Of a stretch of 9,776 bases of DNA, positions 7,147 through 9,776 are shown one piece after another. Source of the DNA: JAEZFI01 sp044508215 (GTDB lineage Bacteria; Actinomycetota; Acidimicrobiia; Acidimicrobiales; Microtrichaceae); NCBI GenBank assembly GCA_044508215.1, contig JBIQID010000118.1, forward strand, positions 1 through 9,776, written 5' to 3'. The notes under the pieces were generated by a model that saw nothing but the letters and a program-made list of their open reading frames with translations, had not been told where the DNA came from and searched no databases. Position numbers and translations under genes: made by a program. How positions within the stretch are numbered: position 1 is the first letter of the stretch; each line of letters opens with the position of its first letter.

Positions 7147-7938
7147 TCAGCTGCCGATGACCGCTTGTGCGAAGCGGACGATCCGACCGCTGCCGAGCCG
7201 CTGCTGCACGGTCTCCTTCTCCCCGAAGATGCCCTGCTCGGGGAGGACCCGCTCGGCGTACCAGGAGTTCACGCGACCCTCGACGATCTTCGGGACCGCC
7301 TGCTCCGGCTTGCCCTCCTTGCGGGTGAGGTCCTCGAAGCCGACGCGGGCCTTCTCGACGAGGTCGGCGTCGATCTCGTCGCGGCTGAGCGCAGCCGGCT
7401 TGGCGAAGGCGATGTGGAGCGCGATCTCGTGGGTCTGCTCCTCGTCCGCGCCCTCGATCTCGACGAGCACGCCGTTCGTGCCACGGCCGTCCTGGATGTG
7501 GAGGTAGGCGTCGAACCCGTTGCCCGGGGCCGCCTCGAAGCGGGCGACCTTCCCGACCTCGATGTTCTCCTTCTTCTGGATGCGGAGGGTGTCGAGGTCG
7601 TCCTGCAGCTCGCTGATCGCCTCGGGCCCGCCACGGAGCACCGCGTCGGCCATCCGCTGGGTGAGGTCGACGAAGTCCTCGGCCTTGGCGGAGAAGTCGG
7701 TCTCGGACTTGAGCTCGACGAGTGCAGCGGCGTTGCCGTCGCGGGCGATGGCGACGGCGCCCTGGTTGTTCTCGCGATCCTCGAGCGTTGCGACCTTCGT
7801 GAGGCCCTTCTCACGGAGGATCTGAGCGGCCTTGTCCCGGTCGCCCTCGGCCTCGACGAGCGCCTTCTTCGCGTCCATCATCCCGGCGCCGGTTGCGTCG
7901 CGGAGGGCCTTCACGGCCTGGGCGGTGATCTCTGCCAT
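7147..7938 (-). CDS. tsf: Elongation factor Ts
   Basis: Guanine-nucleotide exchange factor that releases GDP from EF-Tu. The product is 263 residues, close to the actinobacterial norm. The N-terminal UBA-like domain (1-45) includes the signature LRDATGAGMMDAKKAL (12-27). The EF-Tu-contacting TDF motif is at 80-82 inside SETDFSAK; the usual residue after TDF is often Val, here Ser. The C-terminal half carries the dimerisation/core domain, including IALHIAFAKP (172-181). The ATG at 7938 matches the family N-terminus. The nearest good ribosome site, GAGGAG, sits 12 bases upstream with a C-rich spacer, longer than ideal. The gene lies 99 bp after rpsB, the near-universal rpsB-tsf pair. Confidence 0.97.
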   Translation of the reverse strand: MAEITAQAVKALRDATGAGMMDAKKALVEAEGDRDKAAQILREKGLTKVATLEDRENNQGAVAIARDGNAAALVELKSETDFSAKAEDFVDLTQRMADAVLRGGPEAISELQDDLDTLRIQKKENIEVGKVARFEAAPGNGFDAYLHIQDGRGTNGVLVEIEGADEEQTHEIALHIAFAKPAALSRDEIDADLVEKARVGFEDLTRKEGKPEQAVPKIVEGRVNSWYAERVLPEQGIFGEKETVQQRLGSGRIVRFAQAVIGS

Positions 7939-8037
7939 TGGGGGGTGGTGCTCCTCTGGGTTCCAGCTGGGTGGACGACGGGGTGGGCCGGCGTCAGGCG
8001 ATGGTTCGGACGGTGGTCGGGGGCGTCTGTCGGGCCG
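7939..8037. other. rpsB-tsf spacer, no feature recognised
   Basis: A 99-bp spacer, strongly C-rich on the coding strand and ending in a run of C just before the tsf ATG. I see no clear promoter, no stem followed by U, and no small ORF with a ribosome site. It contains the distant GAGGAG of tsf. Confidence 0.5.
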
Positions 8038-9111
8038 TCACTCGGACGGCGCCTCTGCAGCGGCCTCGGGTGCTTCGGCCTGCTCGGCGGGTGCGGCGGC
8101 CTCGGCGGGCGCCTCCTCGGCAGGGGCCTCCTCGGCNNNNNNNNNNNNNNNNNNNNNNNNNNNNNNNNNNNNNNNNNNNNNNNNNNNNNNNNNNNNNNNN
8201 NNNNNNNNNNNNNNNNNNNNNNNNNNNNNNNNNNNNGCCTCCTCGGCAGGGGCCTCCTCGGCGGCGGCCTCCTGCGGCGGAGCGGCCTTGGCTGCAGCGA
8301 TGCGCTGCTCCCGCTCGGCGGCGGCGAGCGCTGCCTGACGGCGTGCCTCGGCCTGCTCCTGGGCCTTCTGGGCCTCTTCCTCGGCGGTCCGCGGGCGGAC
8401 GTCCGCGATGCCGGTGCGGCGGGCGCGGATCTGGCGACCCTCCTCGACGGCCTCGCTGATGACGCGGGCCATCAGCTCACCGGAGCGGATCGCGTCGTCG
8501 TTGCCGGGGATGACGTACTGGATGAGGTCGGGGTCGCAGTTGGTGTCGACGACGGCGACGATCGGGATGCCGAGCTTGTTGGCCTCGGTCACCGCGATGT
8601 CCTCCTTCTTCGTGTCGAGGATGAACACCGCGTCGGGCAGCTTCTCGAGGTTGCGGATGCCGTTGAGGTTCCGCTCGAGCTTCGTGAGCTCGCGACCCAG
8701 GAGGAGCGCCTCCTTCTTGGGCATGATCTCGAACTCACCGGAGTCCCGCATGCGCTGGTACTCCTTCATCTTGCCCACGCGCTTGTGCATGGTCTCGAAG
8801 TTCGTGAGCATCCCGCCCAGCCAGCGCTGGTTCACGTACGGCATGCCGCACTTGGTGGCGTAGCCCTCGACGCTGTCCTGCGCCTGGCGCTTCGTGCCGA
8901 TGAAGAGCACGTTGCCACCGTCGGCGACGAGGTCGCGCACGAAGGTGTAGGCCCGCTCGATCCGCTCGAGCGTCTGGCGCAGGTCGATGATGTAGATGCC
9001 GTTGTGCTCGCCGTGGATGAACCGCTTCATCTTCGGGTTCCACCGGCGGGTCTGGTGTCCGAAGTGGACGCCCGCGTCGAGCAGTTGCTTCATCGTCACG
9101 ACCGCAGCCAT
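8038..9111 (-). CDS. rpsB: 30S ribosomal protein S2 with long Ala/Glu/Pro repeat tail (interrupted by scaffold gap)
   Basis: Structural protein of the small ribosomal subunit. The start MAAVVTMKQLLDAGVHFGHQ at 9111 is the typical actinobacterial S2 N-terminus and has AAGGA eight bases upstream (9120-9124). The frame runs on to 9150 but that extension is arginine-rich leader read-through. Other S2 landmarks are RRWNPKMKRFI (22-32), FIGTKRQAQ (70-78), QRWLGGMLTNF (95-105) and PIVAVVDTNCDPD (183-195). The S2 core ends near residue 235. A charged helix-like stretch rich in Arg, Gln, Glu and Ala (243-275) follows, then an AEEAP repeat region cut by 100 N (8137-8236), ending EAAAEAPSE. Both sides of the gap read in the same frame. 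The tail length is uncertain; the gene itself is not. Confidence 0.96.
   Translation of the reverse strand: MAAVVTMKQLLDAGVHFGHQTRRWNPKMKRFIHGEHNGIYIIDLRQTLERIERAYTFVRDLVADGGNVLFIGTKRQAQDSVEGYATKCGMPYVNQRWLGGMLTNFETMHKRVGKMKEYQRMRDSGEFEIMPKKEALLLGRELTKLERNLNGIRNLEKLPDAVFILDTKKEDIAVTEANKLGIPIVAVVDTNCDPDLIQYVIPGNDDAIRSGELMARVISEAVEEGRQIRARRTGIADVRPRTAEEEAQKAQEQAEARRQAALAAAEREQRIAAAKAAPPQEAAAEEAPAEEXXXXXXXXXXXXXXXXXXXXXXXXXXXXXXXXXXAEEAPAEEAPAEAAAPAEQAEAPEAAAEAPSE
8111..8262 (-). repeat. 15-bp direct repeat (AEEAP codons) in the rpsB tail, flanking the gap
   Basis: The 26 bases before the gap (8111-8136) are identical to the 26 bases after it (8237-8262). Each copy spans about 1.7 units of a 15-bp repeat, GCCGAGGAGGCCCCT on the coding strand, encoding Ala-Glu-Glu-Ala-Pro. 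This is a short in-frame coding tandem repeat whose copy number is hidden by the gap. Confidence 0.85.
8137..8236. other. Scaffold gap (100 N) inside rpsB
   Basis: Exactly 100 N, bordered by identical 26-base ends. The assembler most likely stopped at the repeat and the two contigs may in fact overlap. 100 is the conventional filler and should not be read as a real length. Confidence 0.99.
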
Positions 9112-9149
9112 GTCACCTGTCCTTCGATGTGGTTGCTCCCGGCGGCGCA

Positions 9150-9170
9150 CCTCGCTGACGGTCAGCGAGG
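9150..9170 (-). promoter_or_regulatory. Leader hairpin just upstream of the rpsB ribosome binding site
   Basis: Perfect inverted repeat CCTCGCTGAC / GTCAGCGAGG separated by one base; in RNA it would form about 8 pairs with a 5-base loop. It lies 39-59 bases before the rpsB ATG and is not followed by U residues, so it is not an intrinsic terminator. Its position fits a translational control element, as S2 is known to repress its own mRNA in E. coli, but it could also be a DNA operator. The function is inferred only from position. Confidence 0.5.
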
Positions 9171-9195
9171 CGAGGAGGTTGCGACGGGAGTGGAA

Positions 9196-9234
9196 CCGGA
9201 GCGTGCTCCGGGGCCCAGGCGATCCGGGCCGGAG
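9196..9234 (-). promoter_or_regulatory. Pair of mutually exclusive stems in the rpsB leader
   Basis: On the plus strand CTCCGG at 9206-9211 is flanked by two copies of its complement CCGGAG, at 9196-9201 and 9229-9234. It can therefore pair either way. One pairing is a tight 7-bp stem (9196-9202 with 9205-9211); the other is a longer stem (9206-9216 with 9226-9234) with a two-base bulge. This is the geometry of a switching leader, but GC-rich sequence produces such pairings by chance. Confidence 0.35.
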
Positions 9235-9238
9235 AGGA

Positions 9239-9269
9239 ACTCTAGCGGTGCGCCGCCCGGATCGACCAA
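9239..9269 (-). promoter_or_regulatory. Candidate promoter for the rpsB transcript
   Basis: On the minus strand, TTGGTC (9269-9264) and TAGAGT (9244-9239) are spaced 19 bases apart, resembling sigma-A type -35 and -10 boxes. The spacing is long and the -35 imperfect. If correct, transcription starts near 9232, giving a leader of about 120 bases that contains the hairpins listed separately. Confidence 0.3.
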
Positions 9270-9294
9270 CGAGCGCACCGATCCTGCGGCGGGC

Positions 9295-9776
9295 TCAGCC
9301 CCCGGGCGGGGGCACGAGCCGGGCGGTGAGCTGCTCCAGCAACGGCGCGGGATCGAGGTACCGGTCGGTCGGGTCCCGGAACCCGATCTGGATCCGGGCG
9401 GAGGCGGTGCCGACCGGCTGGCCCCGGCGGACCCGCTCACCTCGCTCCACCAGCACCGAGGTGAGGAACGACAGGCTGCTGCGGAGCCCGTCGGCGTGGA
9501 GCACCGTGACGTACCACGCACCCGCGATCGGCCCGGCGAAGGTGACCACGCCGTCCCCCACGGCGCGCACCGGGGTGCCGGGGGTGGTGGCGTAGTCGAG
9601 GCCACGGTTCCCCGGCCCGTAGTCGGTCTCGGGGGGACGGAAGACGTCGACGACCGGGGCGGCGACCGGCGGCTGGTAGCGCACCGCTGGGCCCGCGCCT
9701 CCTGCAGCCGGACCCGCCGCGAGCTGCGCGGCGGGACTGGCGGCGAGCACCGGGTGGGTGGGCGGGCCGATGCCTG
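9295..9776 (-). CDS. LytM/M23-fold protein, apparently catalytically inactive (5' end outside window)
   Basis: The M23 fold is recognised from the order NRGLDYATTPGTPVRAVGDG (residues 48-67 counted from the GTG at 9750), FAGP (71-74), then GERVRRGQPVG (104-114) and YLDPAPLLEQL (131-141). In active M23 enzymes the first zinc ligand is the His of the HRGxD motif; here it is Asn48, with Asp52 kept. The C-terminal His motif (HLHF, or LHWGLR in the actinobacterial relatives I recall) is replaced by RIQIGFR (119-125). So two or more zinc ligands are missing, and it resembles the non-catalytic LytM proteins that bind or activate other cell-wall enzymes. The frame remains open to the window edge, and the GTG at 9750 has no ribosome site, so the start and any signal peptide are probably beyond the window. 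It is co-directional with rpsB, 183 bp upstream. An M23 gene beside rpsB is common in Actinobacteria. Confidence 0.8.
   Translation of the reverse strand, partial: GIGPPTHPVLAASPAAQLAAGPAAGGAGPAVRYQPPVAAPVVDVFRPPETDYGPGNRGLDYATTPGTPVRAVGDGVVTFAGPIAGAWYVTVLHADGLRSSLSFLTSVLVERGERVRRGQPVGTASARIQIGFRDPTDRYLDPAPLLEQLTARLVPPPGG

Noticed and set aside
8111..8262. CRISPR-like or mobile-element repeat at the gap
   Set aside because: The repeat is a 15-bp coding unit in frame with rpsB and has no spacers, terminal inverted repeats or transposase.
9112..9150. Upstream start for rpsB (13 extra residues)
   Set aside because: The extra residues are Arg-rich leader sequence covering the ribosome site; S2 proteins begin at the MA-VVTMKQLL position.
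1..9776. A previously undescribed defence, mobile or biosynthetic system
   Set aside because: Every recognisable gene belongs to a known housekeeping family in a known gene neighbourhood. The unusual points are extensions, a degenerate domain and leader structures, not a new multi-gene system.

Overview
The window is very GC-rich (roughly 70 % by eye, not computed). It carries eight complete genes and one 5'-truncated gene, all on the minus strand, so transcription runs from high to low coordinates. In transcription order they are: a LytM/M23-like domain protein (cut by the window edge), rpsB, tsf, pyrH, frr, cdsA, dxr, an RseP/Rip1-type site-2 protease, and ispG. This is the classic actinobacterial rpsB-tsf-pyrH-frr-cdsA ... 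dxr-rip1-ispG neighbourhood, here packed into one tight cluster. The gene content, the M23-like gene upstream of rpsB, the absence of uppS between frr and cdsA, and the GTG/TTG starts point to a high-GC actinobacterium. The long acidic tails suggest an Acidimicrobiia-like lineage, but that is an inference, not a phylogeny. Two runs of exactly 100 N mark scaffold gaps, so this is a draft (possibly metagenomic) assembly.

Layout: 9776-9295 is an M23-fold protein whose expected zinc ligands are mostly replaced. 9294-9112 is the rpsB leader, with a weak promoter candidate and three hairpins, two of them mutually exclusive. 9111-8038 is rpsB; its alanine/glutamate/proline-rich tail contains a 15-bp repeat at which the assembly broke. 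7938-7147 is tsf and 7100-6339 is pyrH. A scaffold gap lies between pyrH and frr (6178-5609). cdsA (5607-4060) follows frr after one base and carries an unusual acidic N-terminal extension of about 230 residues. A 76-bp spacer with a perfect hairpin separates cdsA from dxr (3983-2802). dxr overlaps the site-2 protease gene (2805-1237) by four bases (TTGA), and ispG (1224-1) follows after 12 bp.

How the genes work together: rpsB, tsf and frr supply translation (30S subunit, elongation-factor recycling, ribosome recycling). pyrH makes UDP, a precursor of the CTP that CdsA uses to make CDP-diacylglycerol for phospholipids. dxr and ispG are two steps of the non-mevalonate (MEP) isoprenoid pathway, and the site-2 protease links membrane or envelope state to gene expression. 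The cluster therefore couples translation capacity to membrane and isoprenoid synthesis. I see no mobile element, CRISPR array, tRNA or rRNA, and no convincing plus-strand gene. The core is ordinary housekeeping DNA; what deserves a second look is in the extensions, the rpsB leader and the dead-looking LytM domain.
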